Below, one piece after another: positions 33,630 through 43,000 of a stretch of 64,000 nt of DNA (position 1 is the first letter of the stretch; each line of letters starts with the position of its first letter). The DNA is from DASYTH01 sp035762905 (GTDB taxonomy: Bacteria > Actinomycetota > Actinomycetes > Mycobacteriales > Pseudonocardiaceae): contig NZ_DASUCC010000051.1 of the NCBI RefSeq assembly GCF_035762905.1, positions 11,259 through 75,258 on the forward strand. Reading direction: 5' to 3'. The translations under genes were made by a program, and so were the position numbers. Below the pieces are notes generated by a model. The model was not told where the DNA came from. It saw only the letters and a list, made by a program, of their open reading frames with translations, and did no database searches.

Positions 33630-34157
33630 GTGCACTACCTGGACGTGGCCGCTCGTTTCCTGATCGGCACGGTGTTCCTGGTCGCCGTTGTCGGGAAGAT
33701 TTCCAGTAGGGCCGCCTTCGCGGCATTCGAGGGTTCACTGCGGCGCATGGCGGTGCTGGTACCGGGCGCCGTCGGGCCGGCCGCGCGGGCCACCCTGGCT
33801 CTTGAGGCGCTCACCGTCGTGCTGCTGATCGTTCCGCTGCGGTGGGCGGCCGTCGCCGGGTTCGCGATCGCCGGCGGACTGCTGGCGATCTTCACGGTGG
33901 CGATCGCCCGCAGCCTGCGTGCCGGAAACCGGGCGCCGTGCCGGTGTTTCGGCGCGTCCAGCGTCCCGCTTGGACCGCGACACCTGGTCCGAAATGGACT
34001 GCTGCTCGCCGGCGCCGCGGTTGGACTGGTCGCGGCCGGCGTACCCGGCGAAGTGGACCTGGCCGGTGCGCTGGCCGCGGCGGTGGCCGGGCTCGCCGCA
34101 GGCGGTCTCATCGCCGGCTTCGACGACATCGCCGAACTGGTCCGGCCGGTCCACTGA
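33630..34157 (+). CDS. MauE/DoxX-like membrane redox protein
   Basis: 175 residues, about four TM helices (near 5-25, 50-72, 75-95, 120-160) and the CRCFG motif (APCRCFGASSVPLG) characteristic of MauE-like proteins. GTG 33630 follows the S26 gene closely. MauE works with MauD in disulfide formation during methylamine dehydrogenase maturation; here the same pair would serve the 8-Cys peptide. The absence of quinoprotein genes nearby supports this reassignment. Confidence 0.85.
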   Translation: MHYLDVAARFLIGTVFLVAVVGKISSRAAFAAFEGSLRRMAVLVPGAVGPAARATLALEALTVVLLIVPLRWAAVAGFAIAGGLLAIFTVAIARSLRAGNRAPCRCFGASSVPLGPRHLVRNGLLLAGAAVGLVAAGVPGEVDLAGALAAAVAGLAAGGLIAGFDDIAELVRPVH

Positions 34158-34221
34158 CCCGGCCGGGCAACCTGACGGCGGCCTCCGCGTCTTCCGTTCC
34201 AACGGGAGAGCGGGAGTGGCG

Positions 34222-34902
34222 ATGCGGAAAAGCGTGATGCTGGTACTCGTCGGGCTGGCGGCCTGCGCGGTGGGCTGCACCAGCGGGCCGCCCGACCCGG
34301 CGGCCGGGCCGGCGTCGACGACCGGAACGACAAGCGGGACGACAAGTGGGACGGCGACCGGATCCGGCCTACCCTCCCCCAGCACCGTGCCGCCGGCACC
34401 CGGCGAACCCCCGGGGTGCGCGGAAACGGCCGGCTGGGGCACCGGGCTGCGGGAGGGCGGCCAGCAGACCACCGACGCGCTCTTCGAGGTACGCGCGGGC
34501 CGGCACGGGTGCTACGACCGGGTGGTGTTCGACATCGCGGGCGCGACCGAGGTCGGCTACCACATCGGCTACGTGCCGGTGGTCGCCGCGGACGGGTCGG
34601 GAGAGCCGGTCCCGGTGCCCGGCACGGCGGCGCTGCAGGTCGTCGTGCGCGCCCCGCCGCAAGGCTTCGACGATGCCGGTCAGCAGCAGGGCACCCCACT
34701 GGCCAGGACCGGCGACTACTTCTACACCGAGAGCCAACTCGCCGGGTGGCAGAGCCTGCGGGCGGTGCGGTTCGCCGGCTTCTTCGAGGGACAGTGCATG
34801 ATCGCCGTCGGCGTCGCCGGTCAACTGCCGTTCCAGGTCACCACTCAACTCGATGACACCAACCGGATTCGCCGCCTGATCCTCGACATCGCCCACCCCT
34901 GA
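34222..34902 (+). CDS. Lipoprotein with AMIN-like domain
   Basis: 226 residues with a lipoprotein signal (lipobox around residue 19, AVGCTS), a Thr/Gly/Pro-rich linker to about residue 60 and a C-terminal domain. The stretches DRVVFDIAG, GYHIGYVP and ESQLAGWQSLRAVRFAGFFEG resemble the actinobacterial AMIN-like lipoproteins. ATG 34222 follows GGGAG. It is exposed on the outer face of the membrane and probably binds cell wall. It is convergent with the liv operon, with 2 bp between stops. No direct link to the Cys-rich peptide genes is evident, although it is on the same strand 64 bp downstream of the MauE-like gene. Confidence 0.7.
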   Translation: MRKSVMLVLVGLAACAVGCTSGPPDPAAGPASTTGTTSGTTSGTATGSGLPSPSTVPPAPGEPPGCAETAGWGTGLREGGQQTTDALFEVRAGRHGCYDRVVFDIAGATEVGYHIGYVPVVAADGSGEPVPVPGTAALQVVVRAPPQGFDDAGQQQGTPLARTGDYFYTESQLAGWQSLRAVRFAGFFEGQCMIAVGVAGQLPFQVTTQLDDTNRIRRLILDIAHP

Positions 34903-34904
34903 CC

Positions 34905-35618
34905 TCAGCCGCCCAGGTACGCCTGGCTGATCGCCGGGTCGGCGGCCAGGTTCGCGGCGTCGTCGGAGAGCCGGAGCACGCCGGACTCGAGCACGTAGCC
35001 GCGGTCCGCGACGGCCAGTGCGGCGTAGGCGTTCTGCTCGACCAGCAGCACGGTGGTGCCCTGCTCGCGGATCCGGACGATGGTGTCGAAGATCAGCTCG
35101 ACCAGCACCGGCGCCAGGCCCATGGACGGCTCGTCGAGCAGCAGCAACGTCGGCCGGGCCATCAGTGCGCCGGCCACCGCGAGCATCTGCTGTTCGCCGC
35201 CGGACATGGTGCCCGCCTTCTGATCGAGCCGCTCGCGCAGCCGAGGGAACAGCTCGAGGACGGACTCCTGGTCGGCCGCGAGGCCCTCGGCGTCGTCCCG
35301 GACGAAGCCACCCAGCTCAAGGTTCTCCCGCACGCTCATCCGCGCGAAGACCTGCCGCCCCTCTGGTGCGTGGGCGATTCCCAGCCGCACCACCTCGTGT
35401 GTCGGCAGGTTGTCGATTCGCTTGCCCTGAAAGGAGATCGTGCCGCGGTGCGGGCGGTGCAGGCCGGAGATGGTGCGCAGGGTGGTGGACTTCCCGGCGC
35501 CGTTGGAGCCGATCAGCGTGACGATCTCGCCCGGATTCACATGCAGCGAAAGGCCTTTGACCGCGGCGATGGTGCCATGCCGGACGTGCAGGTCGGCGAG
35601 CTCGAGCAGGGCGGTCAC
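34905..35618 (-). CDS. livF: Branched-chain amino-acid ABC transporter ATP-binding protein LivF
   Basis: 237 residues: Walker A GSNGAGKST, Q-loop, signature MSGGEQQ, Walker B LLLLDEPSMGL and the LivF-type ending (DRGYVLESGVL, ISQAYLGG). The GTG start overlaps the livG stop (GTGA). Last gene of the livKHMGF operon; it energises uptake of branched-chain amino acids or a related substrate. Confidence 0.95.
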   Translation of the reverse strand: MTALLELADLHVRHGTIAAVKGLSLHVNPGEIVTLIGSNGAGKSTTLRTISGLHRPHRGTISFQGKRIDNLPTHEVVRLGIAHAPEGRQVFARMSVRENLELGGFVRDDAEGLAADQESVLELFPRLRERLDQKAGTMSGGEQQMLAVAGALMARPTLLLLDEPSMGLAPVLVELIFDTIVRIREQGTTVLLVEQNAYAALAVADRGYVLESGVLRLSDDAANLAADPAISQAYLGG

Positions 35619-36388
35619 CGGCGCGCCGCCCGGCCGAGATAGGCCTCGATGACGTGCGGGTCGGACCGGATGTCCGCCGGGCTGCCCTCGGCGATCGTGC
35701 TGCCGCGGTCCAGCACGGTGATCCGCTCGGACACCCGCATGACCACGCTCATGTCGTGTTCGATGATCAGCACGGACACCTCCTTCTCGTCCCGGATCCG
35801 CCGGACGATGGCGGTGAACTCGGCGGACTCGCGCGGGTTCATGCCGGCGGTCGGTTCGTCCAGGAGCAGCACCGAGGGGCGCAGGGCCAGTGCCCGGGCC
35901 GCCTCCAGCCGGCGCTGGTCGCCGTAGGAGAGGTTGCGCGCATACTCGCCGGCGACCGCGCTCAGGCCGAAGAACTCCAGCAGCTCCAAGGCATGCTCCC
36001 GGGCGTGCCGCTCCTCGCGGCGCTGCCGGGGAGTGCCGAGCACGGTGCGCGCGGCACCGCAGTGCAGGTACGGGTGCATCGCGACCTTGACGTTCTCCTC
36101 GGCGGTCATCAACCCGAACAGCCGGATGTTCTGGAACGTGCGGGCCACCCCGAACCGGGCGATCCGGTGCGGGCGCAGGCCGGTGATGTTGCGCTCCCCC
36201 ACCGAGATCCGCCCGGTGGAGATCGGGTGCAGCCCGGTCAGCGCATTGAACAGGGTGGTCTTGCCGGCTCCGTTCGGACCGATCAGGCTCACGATCGCCC
36301 CGGCCGGGACGTCCAGGCTGACCGCGTCCAGGGCGACCAGCCCGCCGAACGCGACCGTGATCCCCTCCGCGCGCAGCCGCTCACCCAT
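35615..36388 (-). CDS. livG: Branched-chain amino-acid ABC transporter ATP-binding protein LivG
   Basis: 257 residues with Walker A GPNGAGKTT, the LivG-type GLRPHRIARFGVARTFQNIR stretch, signature LSYGDQRRLE, Walker B LLLDEPTAGMN and a conserved ending (VIEAYLG). Its start overlaps livM by 8 bp and its end overlaps livF by 4 bp, so the ATPases and permeases are translationally coupled. Confidence 0.95.
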   Translation of the reverse strand: MGERLRAEGITVAFGGLVALDAVSLDVPAGAIVSLIGPNGAGKTTLFNALTGLHPISTGRISVGERNITGLRPHRIARFGVARTFQNIRLFGLMTAEENVKVAMHPYLHCGAARTVLGTPRQRREERHAREHALELLEFFGLSAVAGEYARNLSYGDQRRLEAARALALRPSVLLLDEPTAGMNPRESAEFTAIVRRIRDEKEVSVLIIEHDMSVVMRVSERITVLDRGSTIAEGSPADIRSDPHVIEAYLGRAARR

Positions 36389-37490
36389 CGCGCACTTCCT
36401 TGAGCAGCAGCCGGGTGCGCGACTCCGGCAGGAAACCCTCCCGTTTGAACAGCATCATCAGCACCAGGGCCACTCCGAAGATCAGGTAGTTGTTCGCCGG
36501 GAAGTTGATCTGCGTGCCGAACGTCTCGTTGAACGCCTCGCCGCCGCGCGCCAGGCCGGTCGAGTTGAACCAGGCCAGGACCAGCGCACCGGTCAGCACA
36601 CCCCAGACGTTGCCCATCCCGCCGAGCACCACCATGGCCAGCAACGTGATCGAGATGGAGAAGTTGAACCGGTCCGGCAGCACCCCGTTGACATGGGTGG
36701 CGAACGCGACCCCGCCGAGCCCGCCGGCCAGCGCCCCCACCGCGTAGGCGGCGAGCTTGGTGCGCATCAGCGGCACCCCCATCGCGCTCGCGGCCAACTC
36801 GTCCTCGCGGATGGCGAGCCAGGCCCGGCCGAGCCGTCCGGTGCGCAGCCGCAGCGAGATGAACAGCACCAGCGCGGTGAGCGCGGCGAAGATGGCGAAC
36901 TTCTGCGTGAGATCGAACGGGCCGAGCGGCTCACCGCCGATCTTGATCGGGTCGATCGGCACGATTCCCTTGCTGCCGTTGGACAGGTTGAACCCGCCGA
37001 TGTTCTCGCCGTTGGTGAAGACCTGCGGGATGATCTCCCCGAACCCCAGCGTCACCAGCGCCAGGTAGTCGCTGCGCAGCCGCAGCGTGGGCGCACCGAT
37101 GAGCACACCGAACAGCGCGCACAGCGCCGCCCCGGCGACCAGCACCACGGTGAAGTTGAGGTGGATGCCGCGCACACCGGCGGGCACCGATCCGAAGAAG
37201 TGCACGTTCTGCTGGAAGAACGTCGACATGAGCCAGCCCGCCGCGTAGCCGCCGATCGCCCAGAACGCGACGAAGCCGAGGTCCAGCAGGCCCGCGTAAC
37301 CGACCACGATGTTCAGGCCCAGCGCGCACATCGCCCAGATCAGGGCCTCGTTGATGGAGATCATCGGAAACCATTGGTTCACCCAGGCCTGCGTGCCGGA
37401 ATCCAATGTGGACAGCAGGTACTCGTAGAAGAGGTAGATGCTCACCGCCGCGATCAGGAAACCGAGCGGCCAGCGCAGTCGCGCGATCAC
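36381..37490 (-). CDS. livM: Branched-chain amino-acid ABC transporter permease LivM
   Basis: 369 residues, about nine to ten TM helices. The EAA-like loop with LGFGEIIPQV and the LivM signature LRLRTGRLGRAWLAIREDELAA are present. GTG 37490 is 3 bp after the livH stop. It forms the channel with LivH. Length is normal. Confidence 0.93.
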   Translation of the reverse strand: MIARLRWPLGFLIAAVSIYLFYEYLLSTLDSGTQAWVNQWFPMISINEALIWAMCALGLNIVVGYAGLLDLGFVAFWAIGGYAAGWLMSTFFQQNVHFFGSVPAGVRGIHLNFTVVLVAGAALCALFGVLIGAPTLRLRSDYLALVTLGFGEIIPQVFTNGENIGGFNLSNGSKGIVPIDPIKIGGEPLGPFDLTQKFAIFAALTALVLFISLRLRTGRLGRAWLAIREDELAASAMGVPLMRTKLAAYAVGALAGGLGGVAFATHVNGVLPDRFNFSISITLLAMVVLGGMGNVWGVLTGALVLAWFNSTGLARGGEAFNETFGTQINFPANNYLIFGVALVLMMLFKREGFLPESRTRLLLKEVRDG

Positions 37491-37493
37491 CGG

Positions 37494-38561
37494 TTACACC
37501 TTCTCCGCGTGCGAGCGTCCAAGCAGGCCGCTCGGCCGGAACACCATGAGCAGGATCAGGATCGAGAAGACCACCGACTGCGACCACTTCTGGCCCAACC
37601 CGAACGGAAGCCCGTCGTTCAAGCCCTGAATGAGTCCGATCAGGATGCCGCCGAGCACCGCGCCGGTGAGGTTGCCGATGCCGCCCATCACCGCCGCTGT
37701 GAACGCGATCAACCCGAGATGGAAGCCCAGGTCGAACCGGGTGGTGCCGATGACCTGCTGGTACATCACGCCGGCCGCACCGGCCAGTGCCCCGCCGATC
37801 AGGAACGTGAACGAGATGGTCCGGTTGACGTTCACGCCCTTCAGCCTTGCCGCGTCCTGGTTCTGCGCGGTGGCCCGCATCGCCTTGCCCTGCTTGGTCT
37901 TCTTCACCACCCAGGTGAGCACCAGGAGCACCGGAACGGTCAGCGCGATCACGATGAGGAAGCTGTAGGCGATGGTGACCTCACCGATCCGCAGCCCACC
38001 CGGGGGCAGCACGCTCGGCCAGCTCTTCTGGGTGGAACCGTTCCACCACAAGCCGACCTGCTGCAGCACGAAGCTCATGCCCACCGCGGTGATCAGCGGA
38101 GCGAGCCGGGGCGCGCGGCGCAGCCTGCGGTAGGCGAGGAACTCGATGGCCACGTTCACCCCGCCGCAGAACGCCATGGTGGCCACCAGGGTCACCAGGA
38201 ACAGCAGCCAGGCCGCCACGCTCGAGGTGGTCTGGTGCAGCACCGTGGTCAGCAGCAGCCCCGAGCACAGCGTGCCGATCATGAACAGGTCGCCGTGCGC
38301 GAAGTTGATCAGCTCGATGATCCCGTAGACCAGCGTGTAACCCAACGCGATCAAGGCGTAGAGCGAACCGTTGGACAGGCCGAGGATGGCCGAGTTGAAG
38401 AACTGCGCCGGTGCGTACACGAGGTTGACCACCAGCCACACCGCGCCCATCGTCAGGATGAGCGCCAGCGCAACCCGCATCGCGAGCCGCCGCAGCCGCA
38501 CTCCCGGCCGGACCGCGACGGCGACCGGTCGGGAGTCGGGTCGGACAACGGTGTCGGTCAT
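37494..38561 (-). CDS. livH: Branched-chain amino-acid ABC transporter permease LivH
   Basis: 355 residues with a cytoplasmic N-terminal tail of about 30 residues and about eight TM helices. LivH hallmarks: LIALGYTLVYGIIELINFAHG, KGKAMRATAQNQDAARLKGV and AAVMGGIGNLTGAVLGGILIG. ATG 38561 is 6 bp after the livK stop. It pairs with LivM. Confidence 0.94.
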   Translation of the reverse strand: MTDTVVRPDSRPVAVAVRPGVRLRRLAMRVALALILTMGAVWLVVNLVYAPAQFFNSAILGLSNGSLYALIALGYTLVYGIIELINFAHGDLFMIGTLCSGLLLTTVLHQTTSSVAAWLLFLVTLVATMAFCGGVNVAIEFLAYRRLRRAPRLAPLITAVGMSFVLQQVGLWWNGSTQKSWPSVLPPGGLRIGEVTIAYSFLIVIALTVPVLLVLTWVVKKTKQGKAMRATAQNQDAARLKGVNVNRTISFTFLIGGALAGAAGVMYQQVIGTTRFDLGFHLGLIAFTAAVMGGIGNLTGAVLGGILIGLIQGLNDGLPFGLGQKWSQSVVFSILILLMVFRPSGLLGRSHAEKV

Positions 38562-38567
38562 CTGCGG

Positions 38568-39833
38568 TCAGGCAACCGTGACCGGCCAGGCCTTGTGGAA
38601 CGTCTCCTGGTGGTTCTTCATGATCAGCACCGAGATGTCCCGGACGTTGACGTCGCCGGTCTGCTGGTCGATCTTCACGTCCTTGCCGAGCATCGAGGTG
38701 GACGCCGGGATCGTGATGCCCTCGCCGGCGAGGACCTGGTCCCGCACGCCCTTGCGGGTTCCGTCGGACTTCTCGATGGCGGCCAGGATCACCTGCAGCG
38801 CCTGTACGCCGTAGAGCGCGTAGTTGGTCGCGGGATCGGCGCCGTACTTCGCCTTGTAGGCGTCCAGGAACTGGCCACCCACCCCGCCGGCCGCCCGCAG
38901 CTGCTCGCCCGCGAGACCGGCGAAGGTCATGTACATGCCCTGGGACTCGTCGAGCCGGTCCAGGTCCGGGAACCCGGTGAAGCCGTCCGGCCCGATCAGC
39001 TTGACGGTGTCGTTGTCGCCCAGGATCTTGACCTTGTCCTTGACGATCTGGCCACCGTTGTTGTCGAAGATGCCGGCGACGTAGACGCAGTCCGGGTTGC
39101 GGCCCTTGATGTTGGTGAACAGCGCCGTGTAGTTGGGCTGCCTGGCGTCCCATGCCTCGTTGCCGAGGATCTCGATGCCCTGCCGGCGTGCCTCGTCCGC
39201 GAACGCCTTGGCCACACCCTGGCCATAGGTCTGGTTGTCGTTGAGCACCGCGCAGCGCTTGACCTTCAGGTCCCTCGCGGTGAACTGGGCGGCCGCGATG
39301 CCCTGGTAGTCGTCGGTGGTGATCACGCGGGCGAAGTTGCGCTGGCCGGTGGGATAGAACTTGTCCGGTTCGCCGGGATCCCACGGCTTGGTCAGGCCCG
39401 GGTTGGTGTTGGCGTGCGAGATCATCAGCATCGGGCCATTCGGATCCTGGTTCAGCACCGGGACCTCGATCTTGGCGCAACCCGAGTTGTAGGTGCCCAT
39501 CACGGCGACCTCGCGGATGTTGGCCACGTGGTCCTGCGCGTTCTTGGCGCAGGTCGCGTCGTCCCAGGAGCCCTTGGCCGCGGTCGAGTCGTCGTACACC
39601 TTCAGCTCGATGGTGTGGTTGCCGGCCTTTCCACCCCGCTGCTCGAGGTAGAGCCGCATCGCGTTGACGGTCGCCTCCGACGCGTCCTTCGACGCGCCCT
39701 GCAACGGGAGATCGATGCCGACGACGAGGGGCGCGCCGACTTCTGACCCGCCCCCACCGGTTCCGTCGGCACAGCCGCTCATTGCCAGTGCCGTGGCCAG
39801 CGCGGGAACGAGCGCGATCAAACGCCTACGCAT
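38568..39833 (-). CDS. livK: Branched-chain amino-acid-type substrate-binding lipoprotein LivK
   Basis: 421 residues. ATG 39833 with a GGAG site begins a lipoprotein signal (LAMSGCADG, lipid Cys at 21) and a Gly/Ser linker. The type I periplasmic-binding fold has APLVVGIDLPLQGA at its start and ISHANTNPGLT in the middle. First gene of the operon, so it is likely made in excess over the membrane parts. Ligand is probably a branched-chain or other hydrophobic amino acid; this class also takes amides and urea. Confidence 0.9.
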   Translation of the reverse strand: MRRRLIALVPALATALAMSGCADGTGGGGSEVGAPLVVGIDLPLQGASKDASEATVNAMRLYLEQRGGKAGNHTIELKVYDDSTAAKGSWDDATCAKNAQDHVANIREVAVMGTYNSGCAKIEVPVLNQDPNGPMLMISHANTNPGLTKPWDPGEPDKFYPTGQRNFARVITTDDYQGIAAAQFTARDLKVKRCAVLNDNQTYGQGVAKAFADEARRQGIEILGNEAWDARQPNYTALFTNIKGRNPDCVYVAGIFDNNGGQIVKDKVKILGDNDTVKLIGPDGFTGFPDLDRLDESQGMYMTFAGLAGEQLRAAGGVGGQFLDAYKAKYGADPATNYALYGVQALQVILAAIEKSDGTRKGVRDQVLAGEGITIPASTSMLGKDVKIDQQTGDVNVRDISVLIMKNHQETFHKAWPVTVA

Positions 39834-39931
39834 GGTCGATCTCCTGCATTGATAGGTCGATGTCATGGCTACCCCCAGAAACCACGGCAGCGGTCGGAAC
39901 TGTCCGCGCTTCGACCTCAATGGCGGTCGGG

Positions 39932-39965
39932 TTGATAAGCAACCGTCGCACGCGACGCTTATCAA
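39932..39965. promoter_or_regulatory. Inverted repeat TTGATAAGC...GCTTATCAA upstream of the liv operon
   Basis: Perfect 9-bp arms (39932-39940, 39957-39965) with an inner GTCG-cacg-CGAC dyad, so the structure is nearly continuous. It lies 100 bp upstream of livK and 72 bp upstream of the divergent STAND-WD40 gene. The AT-rich GATAAG/CTTATC arms stand out from the GC-rich surroundings. Candidate operator. Confidence 0.55.
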
Positions 39966-40036
39966 ATCTGGGCTTGCCGGTCTCCGTCCGCGCCTTCTAC
40001 CGTCGGGACGGCACCGCCGCCGGAGAGGGGAATCCG

Positions 40037-43000
40037 TTGGGTCGTCGGGAAAGTCCGGTGGATCCGAGCACCGGGCCGGTACAGCGCTTCGCCTGGGAGC
40101 TGCGCCGGTTGCGGCGCGATCGGGGAGCCCCGACGTATCGCGCGATGGCCGGGCGGGTGGCGTATTCGGCGCCCGCGCTCTCCCAGGCGGCCGCCGGGGA
40201 GCGGCTGCCCTCGCTGCCGGTCGCGCTCGCCTACGTCCGGGCCTGCGGCGGCGACCCCGAGGAATGGACGCGCCGCTGGCACCGGGCCGCGCGCGAGTTG
40301 GCCGACCAACCGCCGTGCGCGGAGGCCGAGGAACGTGCGGACCCGCCGTTTCCCGGTGCGGAGCCGTTCGGGACGGCGGACGCCGGCCGGTTCTTCGGGC
40401 GGGACCGGCTGGTCGCCGAACTCCTGGCGATGACCGGTCGGCATCCGTTCGTCGTGCTGGCCGGTCCGTCGGGGTCGGGCCGGACATCGCTGCTGCGGGC
40501 CGGTCTCCGACCGCGACTATCCGGGCCGGTCCGGGAGCTCACGCCCGGTGGGCACTGCCCGGTCGGCTGGTGCGGAACCCTGCTCGTGGACCGGCTCGAG
40601 GAGGTCTTCGGCCTGCGGGACACGGACCGCGCGGAGTTCCTCGCCTTCCTGCGGTACGCGCGGCGGCCGGACAGCGGGCTGCGGGTCGTGTTGGCGGTCC
40701 GCTCCGACTGGGCCGATCACCCGGACCTCGCCGAGCTGATCGACGGGCCGCGCCTGGACATCGAGCCACCCGGCCCGGGCGAGCTGCGCGAGATGATCGT
40801 GAAGCCGGCCACCGCCGAGGGTCTGATCGTCGAGCGGGCGCTCACCGCCACGCTGATCGGCGAACTGACCGATCAGCCGGGCGGGCTGGCGCTGCTCTCC
40901 CGGGTACTGCGGGAGACCTGGCGGCGCCGCCGTGGGCGGTCGCTGACCGTGGCCGGTTACCGTGCCGCGGGCGGAATCTCCGGCATTCTGGCCAGCGCTG
41001 CCGAGGATCTCTACGTTCGGCTCGACCCGGACGCCGCGGCGACCGCGCGGTGCCTGCTGCAACGCCTGATCACGCCGGGCGATGGCACCGAGGACGCCGG
41101 GCGGGTGGCCGGGTGCCACGAGCTGGCGGACATCCCGCCGGCCGTGGTCGATCGGTTGGCCGCCGCCCGCCTGATCACCGTGACCGGCGACACGGTGCGG
41201 CTGAGCCACTCGGCGCTGGTCACCGGCTGGCCGCGGCTGCGCGGCTGGCTCGAGCAAGACCGGGACCGGCTGCGGTTCCTGCGCGAGCTGACCGACGCCA
41301 CCGAGGAATGGGAGCGGGTCGGGCGTGATTCCGGCGCGTTGCTCCGGGGCATCCGGCTGGCCCGGGCGCGGACCTGGATGTCGCACGGCACCGGGCGCGG
41401 CGAGCTGACCCCGGCGGAGCGCGCGTTCGTCCGGCACAGCATCGAGGCCGACGACCGGGAGTCCGCGCTGCACCGGCAACGGGTCCGGCGGGCGCGCGGT
41501 TTGGCCGTCGCCACGACGGTTCTGCTCATCTGCGCGGTCGCCGGGGTGGCCATCGCGGTCCGTGAACAGAGCCATGCCAGCGACAAGAGCCGGCTCGCAC
41601 TGTCCAGGCAGCTCGCCGCGCAGGCGCAGACGGCGGCCACCGGCGACGTCGCCGAGGCCGCCAGGTACGCCATCGACGCCATGCACGCCTACCCGTCGGC
41701 CGAGGCCCGCAGCGCCCTGCTCACCTTGGCCGGCCGGCCCAACTACCACGCCCAGCTCGCCATCCCGTTCGGTCGGCTGACCGAGCTCGCGGTCAGCCCG
41801 CAGGGCGACCTGCTGGTGGCCCGCGACCCGGAGCGCGGTCTGCTGCTCTGGGATCCTCGGACCCTCGCCGCGCGCGGCTCGCTGCCGGACAGCCCCGCGG
41901 ACGCCAAGGGATCCGTGCCCGGCCAACCCGGGATTTCGTTCAGCGGCAACGGAAAGCTACTGGCCATCGGCTCGGCCGCCGGCCGGGTGGTGGTCTGGGA
42001 CGTGGGCACGAGAACCCCAACGGCGCGGCTCGTCCCGCACCCGCCCGGCGCCACCGCGGTCGCGCTCAGCCCGGCCGGCGACCTGCTCGCCACCAGCGGC
42101 GAGGACGGCCGGCTCCGGCTGTGGGAGCCGACCGGCGGCACCGAACGCGGCACCCTGCCCGGCACCGACTGGACACCGGCGTCGCTTCGGTTCAGCCCGG
42201 ACGGGCGATTGCTGGTCGCCAGCGAGCGCGATGGCTCACTGGTGCTGTGGAACGTGCCGGCCGGGCGAGCGGCCGGGCGGTTGACCCCGGTCCATGGCGC
42301 CCTGCCCGGGGCGGTGTTCTCGCCGGACAGCCGGCTTCTGGCGGCCGCCGACGGCGCGACCGTCGTGCTGTGGGACACCACGACGTTCCAGCCGGTGCGT
42401 ACGTTCACGACCACCGGGTCGCAGCTCGCGTTCGTCCCCGGCCGGCCCACCGTGGTCGCGGTCGGCCGGGACACCGAGCTGGTGTTGTGGGACATCGAGG
42501 ACGAGCAACCCCTCGGCACGCTCTCGGCCGGCGTCCCGAACACCGTGCACGGCCTTGCGGCGAGTCCGGACGGGCGCACCCTCCTGGCCGCCACCGACTC
42601 CGCGATCCTTGCCTGGCAACGGGACTGGCTGCCATTGCTCGGCCACACCGGCCCGGTGGCGGACGTCGCGGTGGACCGCCGTCAGGGTCGGCCGGTCTCC
42701 ACCGGGACCGACCGGCTGCTGCGCCGCTGGAACCCGCGCGGCGAGTCGGTCGCCTCACCACGGCCGGAACCGTTGGCACAGCAGGTACTCAGCCGCGACG
42801 GAACCCGGCTCGCCACCGCCGGCAGCGCCGGAACGGTCGCGGTGTGGGACACCGAGCGCACCGCCGAGCCGGTCGCCACCGTGCCCGGGCGGTATCTGGC
42901 CATCGCGCTGAGCACGGACGGGCGGCTGCTGGCCGTCGCCGACGACAACGAGACCACCGTCTGGGACGTCACGACGGTGCGGCCGGTGCGGCGCATCGCG

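Noticed and set aside
35934..39746. A 1270-residue plus-strand frame opposite the liv operon
   Set aside because: All five liv genes are clear on the minus strand; this frame is compositional noise.
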